Below, one piece after another: positions 28,567 to 39,787 of a stretch of DNA of 64,000 bases. The stretch spans positions 1,580,501-1,644,500 of the forward strand of contig NZ_CP019508.1 of the NCBI RefSeq assembly GCF_002002865.1, read 5' to 3'. This DNA is from Brevundimonas sp. LM2. Lineage in GTDB: Bacteria > Pseudomonadota > Alphaproteobacteria > Caulobacterales > Caulobacteraceae. Position numbers and translations under genes: made by a program. Position 1 is the stretch's first letter; the number at the start of each line of letters is the position of its first letter. The notes under the pieces were generated by a model, which had not been told where the DNA came from, ran no database searches, and worked only from the letters and a program-made list of their open reading frames with translations.

Positions 28567-29607
28567 TTGGATGCCGTCACTTTGACCGCGCCCCGAGCCC
28601 ATCCCGCGAGGGACCGGGGCGACGCCGAGGCCCTGGCCCGGCTGGCTCAGGTCGACATGGCGGCGGTCGACGCCCTGATCCTGGACCGCATGCAGTCCAG
28701 CGTGCCGGTCATCCCTCTGCTGGCCGAGCATATCGTCTCGGCGGGCGGCAAGCGGCTGAGGCCGCTTCTGACCATCGCCGCAGCGCGATCGGCGACGGTC
28801 GACCGGCCCGAGGCCGATCTGACGGCGGCGCGCAAGCTGGCCGCCTCGGTCGAGTTCATCCACACGGCGACCCTGCTGCACGACGATGTGGTCGACGGCT
28901 CGGAGCGGCGGCGCGGCAAGGTCGCGGCCCACCTGATCTGGGGTTCGGCCACCAGCGTCCTGGTCGGCGACTTCCTGTTCGCGCGGGCGTTCGAACTGAT
29001 GGTCGAGACCGACCAGATCCGCGCGCTTGGCATTTTGGCCCAGGCCTCCAGCGTGATCGCCCAGGGTGAGGTGCTGCAGCTGACCCGGGCCCACGACCTG
29101 AACCTGGACCAGGAGACCTATCTGCGGATCATCTCGGCCAAGACCGCCGAGCTGTTCGCGGCGGCGGCCGAATCCGGGGCCGTGGGCGTGGGGGCCGACC
29201 AGACGACGACCTCGGCGCTGCGGTCCTATGGGCTGAACCTGGGTCTGGCCTTCCAGCTGGCGGACGACGCCCTGGATTATGGCGGGTCGTCCGAGGCCCT
29301 GGGCAAGAATGCGGGCGACGACTTCCGCGAGGGCAAGGTGACCATGCCGCTGCTGCTGGCGGTGTCGCGCACTCGGGGGCGCGAGGACGCCTTCTGGGAC
29401 CGGACCATCAACGGCGGCCAGCGCACCGACGAGGATTTCCGCCGCGCGCGCGAGCTGATCGTGGGCACCGGCGCCGTGTCGGCCACCCTGGATGCGGCCG
29501 GCGACTATGCCGACGCGGCCAAGGCCGCCCTGCGGGCCCTGCCGGCCGGCGACTGGCGCGGCGCGCTGGAGCGTCTGGCCGACTTCGCGGTCAGCCGCGC
29601 CAGCTAG
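28567..29607 (+). CDS. ispB: Polyprenyl diphosphate synthase (ubiquinone side chain)
   Basis: This 346-residue trans-prenyltransferase makes the long isoprenoid chain for ubiquinone. The first Asp-rich motif is LLHDDVVDGSERRRGK (about 101-116) and the second is LADDALDYGGSSEALGKNAGDDFREGK (about 234-260). GGKRLRPLL near 60 binds IPP. The TTG start at 28567 has AGAGAGA seven bases upstream; no closer ATG keeps the N-terminal helix. Chain length (octa- to decaprenyl) cannot be read directly. It is not the missing CrtE, because the length and motifs fit the long-chain branch. Confidence 0.88.
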   Translation: MDAVTLTAPRAHPARDRGDAEALARLAQVDMAAVDALILDRMQSSVPVIPLLAEHIVSAGGKRLRPLLTIAAARSATVDRPEADLTAARKLAASVEFIHTATLLHDDVVDGSERRRGKVAAHLIWGSATSVLVGDFLFARAFELMVETDQIRALGILAQASSVIAQGEVLQLTRAHDLNLDQETYLRIISAKTAELFAAAAESGAVGVGADQTTTSALRSYGLNLGLAFQLADDALDYGGSSEALGKNAGDDFREGKVTMPLLLAVSRTRGREDAFWDRTINGGQRTDEDFRRARELIVGTGAVSATLDAAGDYADAAKAALRALPAGDWRGALERLADFAVSRAS

Positions 29608-29619
29608 TCCTGTCGGGCG

Positions 29620-30879
<1,260 letters not shown>

Positions 30880-30929
30880 TCAAACGGCGAGGCTCGCGCG
30901 GCCTGCGCCAGCGGTGCTAAGCGCCTCTC

Positions 30930-31649
30930 ATGAAGGCCATCGTCGACTTCATCCTGCATATGGAGGCCCGTCGCTGGCGGACCGCGCTGGCGGCCGCCCT
31001 GCTGCTGGGCGCGACCCTGGCGTTGCTGGCGCTGGGCAAGAGCCAGTTCGGACTGGCGGCCGAGGCGAACCTGGAGGGCTGGCTTCAGGGGTATCGCGGC
31101 AGTCCGTGGGCCTTCGCGGCGACCGTGGCGCTGTTCGTCGCCGCAGCTTTCATCGGCGCGCCGCAGTTCATTCTGATCGCCGCCTGCGTCGTCGCCTTCG
31201 GGCCGACCCTCGGCTTCTTCTACAGCTGGGCGGCGACGGTGACCTCGGCGGGGGTGACCTACTGGCTGGGACGCGGCCCGACGGCGCGGATCCTGGACCG
31301 GTTCGGCGGGGCCACCCTGGACCGACTGAAGCGCTTCGTGGGCGAGAACGCCTTCTATGCGAGCTTCATGATCCGCAATGTGCCGTCCGCCCCCTTCATC
31401 GTCGTCAATATGGCGTTCGGAGCCACCCGCGCCTCTTTCCCGGCCTTTCTGACGGGCTGCGCCCTGGGGGTGCTGCCGAAAACCGCCCTGGTCGCCTTCT
31501 TCGGCGGGGCCGTGGTCGCGGCGGTCAGCGGAGACGGTGTCTGGACGTCGCTGATCCTGGCCGGCGTCGCGGTCGTGGCCGTGGGGCTGATGCTGGGCGT
31601 GCGCGAACTGGTGAAGGGTCGCGAGCGGGCCGGCGGCGAAGCGGACTGA
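30930..31649 (+). CDS. TVP38/TMEM64 (DedA-superfamily VTT) membrane protein
   Basis: This 239-residue integral membrane protein has about five hydrophobic segments. The VTT-domain core FIGAPQFILIAACVVAFGPTLGFFYSWAATVTSAGVTYWLGR spans about 75-117. ENAFYASFMIRNVPSAPFIVVNMAFGATRASF, with the conserved Arg, spans about 139-170. Members act as lipid scramblases or flippases or affect proton homeostasis. The exact lipid is not known. It is divergent from aatA; the 104-bp gap holds both promoters but no clear motif. Confidence 0.82.
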   Translation: MKAIVDFILHMEARRWRTALAAALLLGATLALLALGKSQFGLAAEANLEGWLQGYRGSPWAFAATVALFVAAAFIGAPQFILIAACVVAFGPTLGFFYSWAATVTSAGVTYWLGRGPTARILDRFGGATLDRLKRFVGENAFYASFMIRNVPSAPFIVVNMAFGATRASFPAFLTGCALGVLPKTALVAFFGGAVVAAVSGDGVWTSLILAGVAVVAVGLMLGVRELVKGRERAGGEAD

Positions 31650-31885
31650 TGCTCCGACGTCGGACAGGGAGAAAGCCCAAGCGGAGCCATAACCGGGTCG
31701 TGATCGCGCCTATGCCCCCGGACGGGATCGGGGCTTGTATTAACCTGCCCATGCGGGCAAACGAGCGAACAGCCGGTCAGGCGAGGACGATCAGGAAACC
31801 CTTTGCGTATGGGGATACGCATCGGGTGGGGCGTCGCCGAAACCGGCTCATCTGCAGCGCCTTGAAGGCCCCAACCGAACGGTAA

Positions 31886-32935
<1,050 letters not shown>

Positions 32936-33074
32936 GCCGGGGGTCGCGCGGCGCTGCAAATCCCCGCGATTGCAGCCAATTCGCCGGTTTCATTGTGGCT
33001 CGCTTTTTGCGATAGGCTGCGCACAGCGGCGGGGGGCGTCCCGCCGATTCTGACTCTTTTTGGGAAGGCAGGCC

Positions 33075-34193
33075 GTGGCGTTTCGCGACGGACCGTTCGA
33101 TCAGTTCAAGGTACCGCTGGTGTGGACCGCCGCGGTGGTGGTCGTGGTCGCCCTGATAGCATCCGTCCTGCTCATCGTCGCCGATCGCCGCCATGACGCG
33201 GCGGCGGACGGCTATGGTCCTGTCCGGGCCGGCTTCGACGCCGGCGCCGGCCCCATCAACGGACTGTTCGCGGCCCCGGTGCGCTGGACCGGCGCGGTCA
33301 CCGACTTCGTCGGCGGCTATTTCTTCGCCGTGTCGGAAAACCGCCGACTGAAACGGGAGCTGGAAGAGCTCCAACCCTGGCGCGACCAGGCCATCGCCCT
33401 GAAGAACGTCAATGCGCGATACGAGGCCATGTTGGGCCTGCGGACCGAGCCGGTGGTCGCCCTGGCGACGGCGCGATCGGTCTCCGAATCGCGCGGTCCG
33501 TTCGTGAACGCCCGTCTGCTCGACGCCGGGTCCAACAAGGGGGTTCAGGTCGGCAATCCCGTCATCAATGAACAGGGCCTGGTCGGTCGCATCGTGGGGG
33601 TGACCGGCGGGGTCAGCCGGATGCTGCTGCTGACCGACGTGGCCAGCCGGACGCCTGTTCTGATCGATCGCACCGACGCCCGCGCCCTGCTGACGGGCGA
33701 TGGGTCCGGCAATCCGAAGCTGGAGTTCATCCGAGGCGTGGACGCCGTTCAGGCGGGCGACCGGGTCCTGACCTCGGGCGACGGCGGCGGCTTTCCGCGC
33801 GGCGTGCCGATCGGTGTCGTCGCCAAGGGCATCGACGGCTCCTGGCGGGTCAAGCTGTTCAGCGACCGGGGCGCCATCGACTACGTCCGCATCATGCTGT
33901 TCCAGGATTTCGCCCAGCTGGCGGACCGTGAGGCCTTGAACGCGCCGCCGCTGGCCGGCCTGGCCCCGACACCCCCCTCGACGGCTCCTGCGGCCCCCGC
34001 CACGCGTCAGACGCAGTCCCCGTCCCAGCCGCCCGCGCAAGGTGCGGCCCGTGAGACCGCCCCCGCCCCCTCGCGCGCCGCCGCGCCGCCCGCTCGCCCG
34101 GCCCCGGCCCCCGAGCGCCCGGCCCCGGCAGCAACGCCCGCGTCGCCAACGGCGGATACGCCTTCAGAGCCTCCGCCCGGAGGCGCGGCGTGA
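33075..34193 (+). CDS. mreC: Rod shape-determining protein MreC
   Basis: This is a 372-residue bitopic inner-membrane protein. GTG at 33075 has GGAAGG six bases upstream; a TTG five codons earlier is possible. One TM helix (about 16-38) is followed by a coiled coil (ENRRLKRELEELQ, about 88-100). Two beta-barrel domains follow with ARLLDAGSNKGVQVGNPVINEQGLVGRIVGV and LLTDVASRTPVLID. A Pro/Ala-rich tail of about 75 residues ends the protein. It links MreB to PBP2 in the periplasm. Its stop overlaps the mreD start by 4 bp. Confidence 0.95.
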   Translation: MAFRDGPFDQFKVPLVWTAAVVVVVALIASVLLIVADRRHDAAADGYGPVRAGFDAGAGPINGLFAAPVRWTGAVTDFVGGYFFAVSENRRLKRELEELQPWRDQAIALKNVNARYEAMLGLRTEPVVALATARSVSESRGPFVNARLLDAGSNKGVQVGNPVINEQGLVGRIVGVTGGVSRMLLLTDVASRTPVLIDRTDARALLTGDGSGNPKLEFIRGVDAVQAGDRVLTSGDGGGFPRGVPIGVVAKGIDGSWRVKLFSDRGAIDYVRIMLFQDFAQLADREALNAPPLAGLAPTPPSTAPAAPATRQTQSPSQPPAQGAARETAPAPSRAAAPPARPAPAPERPAPAATPASPTADTPSEPPPGGAA

Positions 34194-34708
34194 GACGCGG
34201 GGTGCAGGTCCGCGTGGTCGGCCCGCTGCAATGGGTCATCTATCCCGCGCTCGTCTGCATGGCCGCCACCCTGATCCTGGCCACCCCGGTCGAGCTGTTC
34301 GGGCTCAAGCTGCCGGAGCCGGTGCTGCCGCTGGTGCTCGCCTTCGCCTGGCCGCTGATCCGCCCCTCGATGATGGCGCCGGCTGTGCTTTTCGGCCTCG
34401 GGCTGTTCCTCGACATGTTCTGGGGCGGGACCATGGGCCTGTGGCCGCTGTGCCTGCTGGCGGTCTATGCCGTCGTTCTCGGGTCCCGCAGCCTGCTGGC
34501 CGGTCAGGAGACCCAGGTCCTGTTCGTCTGGTACGCCCTGTGTACGACGGGCGCCTTCTTGATGGCGTATCTGGTGGTTAGTCTGGACGCCGGGCGGGCA
34601 CCGAGCCTCCTGGCCCTTCTGAGCCAGGTGATTCCGACGCTGCTGCTCTTTCCGATCGCCGACTGGATGGTCCAGCGGTTCGATGACGGCGATGTGCGGT
34701 TCCGATGA
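34190..34708 (+). CDS. mreD: Rod shape-determining protein MreD
   Basis: This 172-residue integral membrane protein has five to six hydrophobic segments, with PALVCMAATLILATPVELFG and FAWPLIRPSMMAPAVLFGLGLFLDMFWGG typical of MreD. It belongs to the elongation complex with MreC, RodA and PBP2. GTG start, overlapping mreC by 4 bp and mrdA by 4 bp. The sequence is weakly conserved in this family, so the call rests on both hydrophobic layout and operon position. Confidence 0.93.
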   Translation: MRRGVQVRVVGPLQWVIYPALVCMAATLILATPVELFGLKLPEPVLPLVLAFAWPLIRPSMMAPAVLFGLGLFLDMFWGGTMGLWPLCLLAVYAVVLGSRSLLAGQETQVLFVWYALCTTGAFLMAYLVVSLDAGRAPSLLALLSQVIPTLLLFPIADWMVQRFDDGDVRFR

Positions 34709-36717
34709 GCGAGCCTTCGATCTTCTTCTCCGACGTCAATGAGCGGCAGGGATCGTTCCTGCGGCGCACGCTGGTGGTCGGCGGCCTGGCGACCTTGGGC
34801 GTGACCGCGCTGACCGTTCGATTGGCTCAGCTTCAGGTCGTCCAGGCCGAGGAATACGCCACCCTGGCGTCCAACAATCAGTTCAACTTCCGCCTCGTGC
34901 CCCCACCCCGCGGGCGCATCCTGGACCGCAACGGACAGGTGATCGCCGGCAACCGGCCCAGCTTCCGGGTCCTGGTCGTGCGTGACGAGACCAAGGACCT
35001 GGACCAGACCCTGGACCTGCTGGGGCGGCTCCTGCCAGACACCGTCGATCGCCGGCGCGCCATCATTCGCGACGTCAACGCCGCGCCCCGCTTCTCGCCG
35101 GTCCCGGTCAAGAGCGATCTGACCTGGGAGGAGTTCGCCAAGGTCAACATCTACGCCCCCGAGTTGCCCGGCGTCATGGCGGACATGAACGAGGCGCGGT
35201 ACTACCCCTTCGGCGGGGCGTTCGCCCATGTCATCGGCTATGTCGCCAAGGTGTCCGACCGGGACATCGCGGCCATCAAGGCCAAGGGGGAGGACGCCCC
35301 CGCCATGCTCTACAACCCCGGCTTTCGGATCGGTCGGACCGGGATCGAAAAGGCGCTGGATCCGCAGTTGCGCGGCGAGGCGGGCGGAAACCGGGTCGAG
35401 GTCGATGTCCGGGGGCGGGTGGTGGCCGAGGACGTCGGGGGATCTCGGCCCGCCGTGCCGGGCAAGGACGTGGTCCTGACGCTGGACGCCGACGTTCAGA
35501 ACCGGGCGCTGGAGGTCTTCGGCGAGGAGGCCGGTGGATGCGTGATGATGGATGTGCGCACCGGCGACATCCTCTGCATGGTGTCCGCGCCGTCGTTCGA
35601 TCCGAACCTGTTCGTCAGCGGTGTGCCCAGCCGCACCTACCGGGCCCTGGCGGACTATGAGCGGCGTCCTTTGACCGACAAGGCGATCGACGGGACGTTC
35701 GCGCCGGGATCCACCTTCAAGCCGGTGGTCGGCCTGGCGGCCCTCAAGCGGGGGGTGAGCCCCGATCGCAGGGTGACGTGTACGGGCGGCTATTACCTCG
35801 GCCGTCGGTTCGCCTGCCTGGGCACGCATGGCTCCCTCGACATGCGGGGCGCGATCAAGGCGTCGTGCAACGTCTATTTCATGACCTTGGCGGTCGAGAT
35901 CGGACCGGACGCGATCGCCCAGACGGCGCGCGACCTGGGTCTGGGCCAGGTCTTCGATATCGGCATCGGCGGTCAGAAGCCCGGCCTGGTGCCCGATCGT
36001 CAGTGGCGGCGTGACAACCCCGTGCGCGGCGACGGCAAATGGTATCCGGGCGAGACCCCCAGCTATGCGATCGGGCAGGGGGCGCTGACGGTCAATGCCC
36101 TGCAACTGGCCGTCTATACGTCGCGGCTGGCCAATGGCCAGAAGGCGGTGATGCCGCGGCTGATCAAGTCCATCGGCGGTATCGAGCAGGCCATGGGGGC
36201 CGCGTTCGCGGACCTGCCCTATGACCCCGAACTGGTGAAGGTGCTGAGGGACGGCATGGAGGCCGTGACCGACGTCGGCGGGACCGGTTTCCGCAACAGC
36301 CAGTTGGGGCTGGGTCCCGTGCGCATGGCGGGCAAGACCGGAACCGCGCAGCCACGGAACTATGGGGCGGGATCGCGCAAGGGGGCCGGGCGACCCTGGC
36401 AGGAAAAGGACCACAATCTGTTCATCGCCTTCGCGCCCATCGACAACCCGCGGTATGCGGTTTCGGTCATCGTTCAGCACGGCGGGATGGGCGGCGGCAC
36501 CGCCGGTGCCCCGCGCGCGCGCGAAGTCATGCGCGTGGCCCTGCTGAAGGATCCCGAGATCCGCGCCCGGATCGAACAATCCGGATTCGCCGAAGCGACC
36601 TCCTATCCCGGCGACGCGGAGGGGCCCTCGCTGGCGGCCCAGACCGCCTCGGCCCCCGCGCCGACGCCTGCGACTGCCGATGTCGGACCGCGTCCCTATG
36701 CGGCGGACCCGCAATGA
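34705..36717 (+). CDS. mrdA: Penicillin-binding protein 2 (elongasome transpeptidase)
   Basis: This is a 670-residue class B PBP. One TM helix near the N-terminus (about 24-42) is followed by a dimerisation domain (PPPRGRILDRNGQVIAGNRPSFRVLVV). The transpeptidase domain has the active Ser336 in PGSTFK (S336-T-F-K339), SCN in KASCNVYF (about 392), and K544-T-G in MAGKTGTAQP. It cross-links peptidoglycan during elongation. The C-terminal tail (about 40 residues) is Ala/Pro-rich. It overlaps both neighbours by 4 bp. Confidence 0.96.
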   Translation: MSEPSIFFSDVNERQGSFLRRTLVVGGLATLGVTALTVRLAQLQVVQAEEYATLASNNQFNFRLVPPPRGRILDRNGQVIAGNRPSFRVLVVRDETKDLDQTLDLLGRLLPDTVDRRRAIIRDVNAAPRFSPVPVKSDLTWEEFAKVNIYAPELPGVMADMNEARYYPFGGAFAHVIGYVAKVSDRDIAAIKAKGEDAPAMLYNPGFRIGRTGIEKALDPQLRGEAGGNRVEVDVRGRVVAEDVGGSRPAVPGKDVVLTLDADVQNRALEVFGEEAGGCVMMDVRTGDILCMVSAPSFDPNLFVSGVPSRTYRALADYERRPLTDKAIDGTFAPGSTFKPVVGLAALKRGVSPDRRVTCTGGYYLGRRFACLGTHGSLDMRGAIKASCNVYFMTLAVEIGPDAIAQTARDLGLGQVFDIGIGGQKPGLVPDRQWRRDNPVRGDGKWYPGETPSYAIGQGALTVNALQLAVYTSRLANGQKAVMPRLIKSIGGIEQAMGAAFADLPYDPELVKVLRDGMEAVTDVGGTGFRNSQLGLGPVRMAGKTGTAQPRNYGAGSRKGAGRPWQEKDHNLFIAFAPIDNPRYAVSVIVQHGGMGGGTAGAPRAREVMRVALLKDPEIRARIEQSGFAEATSYPGDAEGPSLAAQTASAPAPTPATADVGPRPYAADPQ

Positions 36718-37871
36718 CGTCCTCGGCCCTGACCCGTCCCGGCGAACGCGATCGCCTGTCCGTCAAGATCGGCGAGCTGGACTGGCGTCTGGTGGGCTTG
36801 CTGTGCCTGCTGGCCTTCGTCGGCACCGCCATGCTGTATTCGGTCGCGGGCGGTCACTGGCGGCCCTGGGCGATCAACCATGTGATCCGGTTCGGGGCCC
36901 TGCTGGTGGTCATGCTGGGCCTCGCCATGCTGCATCCGAAATGGTGGTTCCGGGCGGCCTATCCGCTGTACGGTATCCTCCTCCTGCTGGTGCTGATGAT
37001 CGAGTTCACCCCGCTCGGCTATGTCGCGGGCGGCGCGAAGAACTGGCTGAACCTGGGCTTCATGCGGATCCAGCCGGCGGAGTTCATGAAGCTGGGTCTC
37101 GTCCTGGCCCTGGCGCGCTGGTACCACAGCCATACCGCCCAGGAAGCGCGGTGGTCGTGGAAGCTGCTGATCCCGACGGCGATGATCGGGGTTCCCTTCC
37201 TGCTGGTGGCCAAACAGCCCGACCTGGGTTCCGCCATGGTCATCGGCCTGACCGGGGCGGCGGTCATGTTCTTCGCCGGCCTGAGCTGGCGCGTCATCGC
37301 CGCCTGCGGTGCCGCGGTCGTGGCCATTATCCCGCCGTTCGTCATGTTCGTCATGCACGACTACCAGCGCAACCGCGTCCTGACCTTCCTCAGCCCCGAG
37401 TCCGACCCGTCCGGCACCGGCTACAACATCATCCAGTCCAAGATCGCCCTGGGATCCGGCGGGCTGCTCGGCAAGGGCTATGGCCTGGGCAGCCAGAGCC
37501 AGCTGGAATTCCTGCCCGAACGCCAGACGGATTTCATCTTCTCGACCGTCGCCGAGGAGTTCGGCTTTCTCGGCTCCTTCGCCGTTCTGGCCTGCTATAT
37601 CGCGGTCATTCTGATCGCCCTCCGCATCGCGTCCTTGGCCCACAGCCATTTCGGCCGCCTCGCGTCGGCGGGCATGGTCGCCTTCTTCGCCGTGTTCGTC
37701 CTGGTCAACGGCGCGATGGTCATGGGACTCGCGCCTGTGGTCGGGGTGCCGATGCCGCTGCTGTCATATGGCGGGTCGTCGATGATGACCGTGATGTTCG
37801 GCTTCGGCCTGATCCTGTCGACCCGGGTCCACCGCTATGCCGAACTGCCCAAGGGCTATGGGCTGATCTGA
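36714..37871 (+). CDS. rodA: Rod-shape peptidoglycan glycosyltransferase RodA
   Basis: This 385-residue SEDS-family protein has about ten TM segments. PTAMIGVPFLLVAKQPDLGSAMVI and RVLTFLSPESDPSGTGYNIIQSKIALGSGGLLGKGYGLGSQSQLEFLPERQTDFIFSTVAEEFGF contain the conserved SEDS Asp and Glu. It polymerises lipid II with PBP2. It is the last gene of the operon. Its stop directly abuts the stop of the convergent gene at 37872, without any gap, so there is no room for a separate terminator. Confidence 0.96.
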   Translation: MTSSALTRPGERDRLSVKIGELDWRLVGLLCLLAFVGTAMLYSVAGGHWRPWAINHVIRFGALLVVMLGLAMLHPKWWFRAAYPLYGILLLLVLMIEFTPLGYVAGGAKNWLNLGFMRIQPAEFMKLGLVLALARWYHSHTAQEARWSWKLLIPTAMIGVPFLLVAKQPDLGSAMVIGLTGAAVMFFAGLSWRVIAACGAAVVAIIPPFVMFVMHDYQRNRVLTFLSPESDPSGTGYNIIQSKIALGSGGLLGKGYGLGSQSQLEFLPERQTDFIFSTVAEEFGFLGSFAVLACYIAVILIALRIASLAHSHFGRLASAGMVAFFAVFVLVNGAMVMGLAPVVGVPMPLLSYGGSSMMTVMFGFGLILSTRVHRYAELPKGYGLI

Positions 37872-38330
37872 TCAGCGGATGGCCGCGCGGGCCGTCTTGA
37901 GCTGTCGCTCGAGGCCTGCGCGCGCGGCGGCCTGATCCCGCTGCAGATCGGCCTGCGCCTGATCGAGCGCGGCGCGGCGGGCCTCCAGGGCTTCGCGGGC
38001 CTTCGTCTGTTCGCCGTCCAGCGCTTCAAGACGGGCTTCGAGGTCGGTGACGCGCCGCCGCGCCTTTTCGGAGACGACCTTCCTGGCCGGGGCCTTGCGG
38101 CGGCTGGTCTCGCCGATGTCGACGGCCAGCCCGCGCGTGACGACCGACCCCGGGGAGGCGAGGGCGGCGGCGTTGTCGGGCCCGTCGGCGGAGGCTTCCT
38201 TGGCCAGGCCGGTCTTGAAGATGTCGCCCGTCAGGCCCCAGGCCTCGAGCGCCTTGGGTCGCGATGACGCGGCGACGGTGAAGGCGTGGAAGCCGTCGGA
38301 CCAGGTGAAGACTTTCAGACGCGCCGCCAT
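37872..38330 (-). CDS. Coiled-coil hypothetical protein of Caulobacterales type
   Basis: This is a 152-residue protein. MAARLKVFTWSDGFHAFTVAASSRPKALEAWG is a compact N-terminal motif (residues 1-32) seen in short alphaproteobacterial proteins often named as cell-envelope or TolA-like. The C-terminal half (about 80-150) is an Ala/Arg/Gln-rich predicted coiled coil. It has no signal peptide. I do not know its function. It is head-to-head in 3' ends with rodA, with no bases between the two stops. Confidence 0.7.
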   Translation of the reverse strand: MAARLKVFTWSDGFHAFTVAASSRPKALEAWGLTGDIFKTGLAKEASADGPDNAAALASPGSVVTRGLAVDIGETSRRKAPARKVVSEKARRRVTDLEARLEALDGEQTKAREALEARRAALDQAQADLQRDQAAARAGLERQLKTARAAIR

Positions 38331-38363
38331 GCGGTCGAAGCGACCACGGCCACGGTTCGTTCC

Positions 38364-39338
38364 CTAGAGCGTCGCCGCCCAGTCGGTGCCGCGAATCAGG
38401 CTGTCGACGATGCCGGGCTCCGACGAGGCGTGACCAGCGTCAGGGACGATGTCCAGCCGGGCTTCGGGGAAGGCGCGATGCAGGGCCCAGGCGCTGGCGA
38501 TCGGGGTGACGACGTCGAACCGTCCCTGGGCGATCCAGGTCGGGATGTGGCGGATGCGGCCGATGTTGTTGATCAGCCAGTGCTCCTCGGGGAAGAAGCC
38601 GCCATTCACGAAATACCAGCATTCGATGCGCGCGAAGGCGAGGGCGAAGTCGGCCTCGGCGAACTTGTCCGGCCGGGCCGCGGGGCCCTCGACACTGACC
38701 GTCTCGCCTTCCCAGCTGGACCAGGCGATGGCGCAGCGTTCCTGCTCGGCGCGGTCGTCCCCGGTCAGCCGCTTGTAGTAGGCGCCCATCAGATCGTGGC
38801 GCTCCGCCTCGGGAATCGGGGCGACGAACCGTTCCCAGGCGTCGGGGAAGATCATCGAGGCCCCGTCCTGATAGAACCAGTGCAGTTCCTTCTTGGTCAG
38901 CAGGAAGATCCCGCGCAGGACCAGGGCCTTGACCCGCTCGGGATGGGTGATGGCGTAGGCCAGGGACAGGGTCGACCCCCAGGACCCACCGAACACCGTC
39001 CAGGTGTCGATGCCGCAGCGCTCGCGCAGCCGTTCGATGTCCTCGATCAGAGTCCAGGTGGTGTTGTCGTCCAGCGAGGCATTGGGTCTGGATCTGCCGC
39101 AACCGCGCTGGTCGAACAGCACGATGCGGTAGATGGCCGGATCGAAATAGCGCCGCATTCCGGCATTGATCGCGCCGCCTGGACCGCCATGAAGCACCAG
39201 CACCGGACTGCCCTGGGGATTGCCGCATTCCTCGAAATAGATTTCGTGCGCCGTGTCCGTCTGCATCCAGCCCGAGGCATAGGGCTCAAGCTCGGGATAG
39301 AGCTCGCGTCGGGGCGTTTCGTTCACGGGAAAGGACAT
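38364..39338 (-). CDS. pip: Proline iminopeptidase
   Basis: This is a 324-residue alpha/beta hydrolase of peptidase family S33. HGGPGGAINAGMRRYFDP (about 50-67) is the oxyanion region, VFGGSWGSTLSLAYA (about 114-128) holds the nucleophilic Ser, GRFDVVTP holds the Asp, and DAGHASSEPG the His. It removes N-terminal Pro from peptides in the cytosol. The length matches the proteobacterial family. It does not overlap its neighbours. Confidence 0.94.
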   Translation of the reverse strand: MSFPVNETPRRELYPELEPYASGWMQTDTAHEIYFEECGNPQGSPVLVLHGGPGGAINAGMRRYFDPAIYRIVLFDQRGCGRSRPNASLDDNTTWTLIEDIERLRERCGIDTWTVFGGSWGSTLSLAYAITHPERVKALVLRGIFLLTKKELHWFYQDGASMIFPDAWERFVAPIPEAERHDLMGAYYKRLTGDDRAEQERCAIAWSSWEGETVSVEGPAARPDKFAEADFALAFARIECWYFVNGGFFPEEHWLINNIGRIRHIPTWIAQGRFDVVTPIASAWALHRAFPEARLDIVPDAGHASSEPGIVDSLIRGTDWAATL

Positions 39339-39366
39339 GCTGGGGTCGATGCTTGTGGCTGTGGTT

Positions 39367-39738
39367 TCAGACGGTTGAGGCAGGGGGGCGCAGGGCGGCG
39401 ACGGCCAGGACGATCCAGCCCGCGATCATCAGCACGCCGCCGACCGGCGCGACGCGACCGAAGGCCGGCAGGCTCAACAGCCCGATGAAGGCCAGCGCCA
39501 GGCAGAAGATCAGACCGCCGACAGCGGCCAGCCACCCGGCCAGGCCTGCCAGGGCGATGCGCGGGGCAAAGGCGGCGCAGGCGACCCCCAGCACGGCATG
39601 CGCCATCTGATAGGAGGCCCCGGTCTGCAGCAGGGTCTTGATCTGGGGCCCCGCCCCGTGCGCGGCGAAGGCGCCGACCGCCACCGCCATCGCGCCGTTC
39701 AGTGCAGCGAAGGCCGCGAGGTGACGATTCCATGTCAT
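39367..39738 (-). CDS. DUF423 (YgdD-like) membrane protein
   Basis: This 123-residue protein has four hydrophobic segments. GAFAAHGAGPQIKTLLQTGASYQMAHAV (about 23-50) is the DUF423 signature. The ATG at 39738 begins MTWNRHLAAFAALNG; a longer upstream frame runs into the MFS gene and is not used. The function of DUF423 proteins is not known. It is divergent from the MFS gene with a 49-bp gap. Confidence 0.85.
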   Translation of the reverse strand: MTWNRHLAAFAALNGAMAVAVGAFAAHGAGPQIKTLLQTGASYQMAHAVLGVACAAFAPRIALAGLAGWLAAVGGLIFCLALAFIGLLSLPAFGRVAPVGGVLMIAGWIVLAVAALRPPASTV

Positions 39739-39787
39739 CGGCAGACCGTAGCCCACGGTTTCGTCCGCGTCTGCTATCGGACGGGTC

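Noticed and set aside
28567..29607. The missing carotenoid GGPP synthase crtE
   Set aside because: Its length and motifs fit the long-chain polyprenyl synthases of quinone synthesis, and it lies 23 kb from the crt genes.
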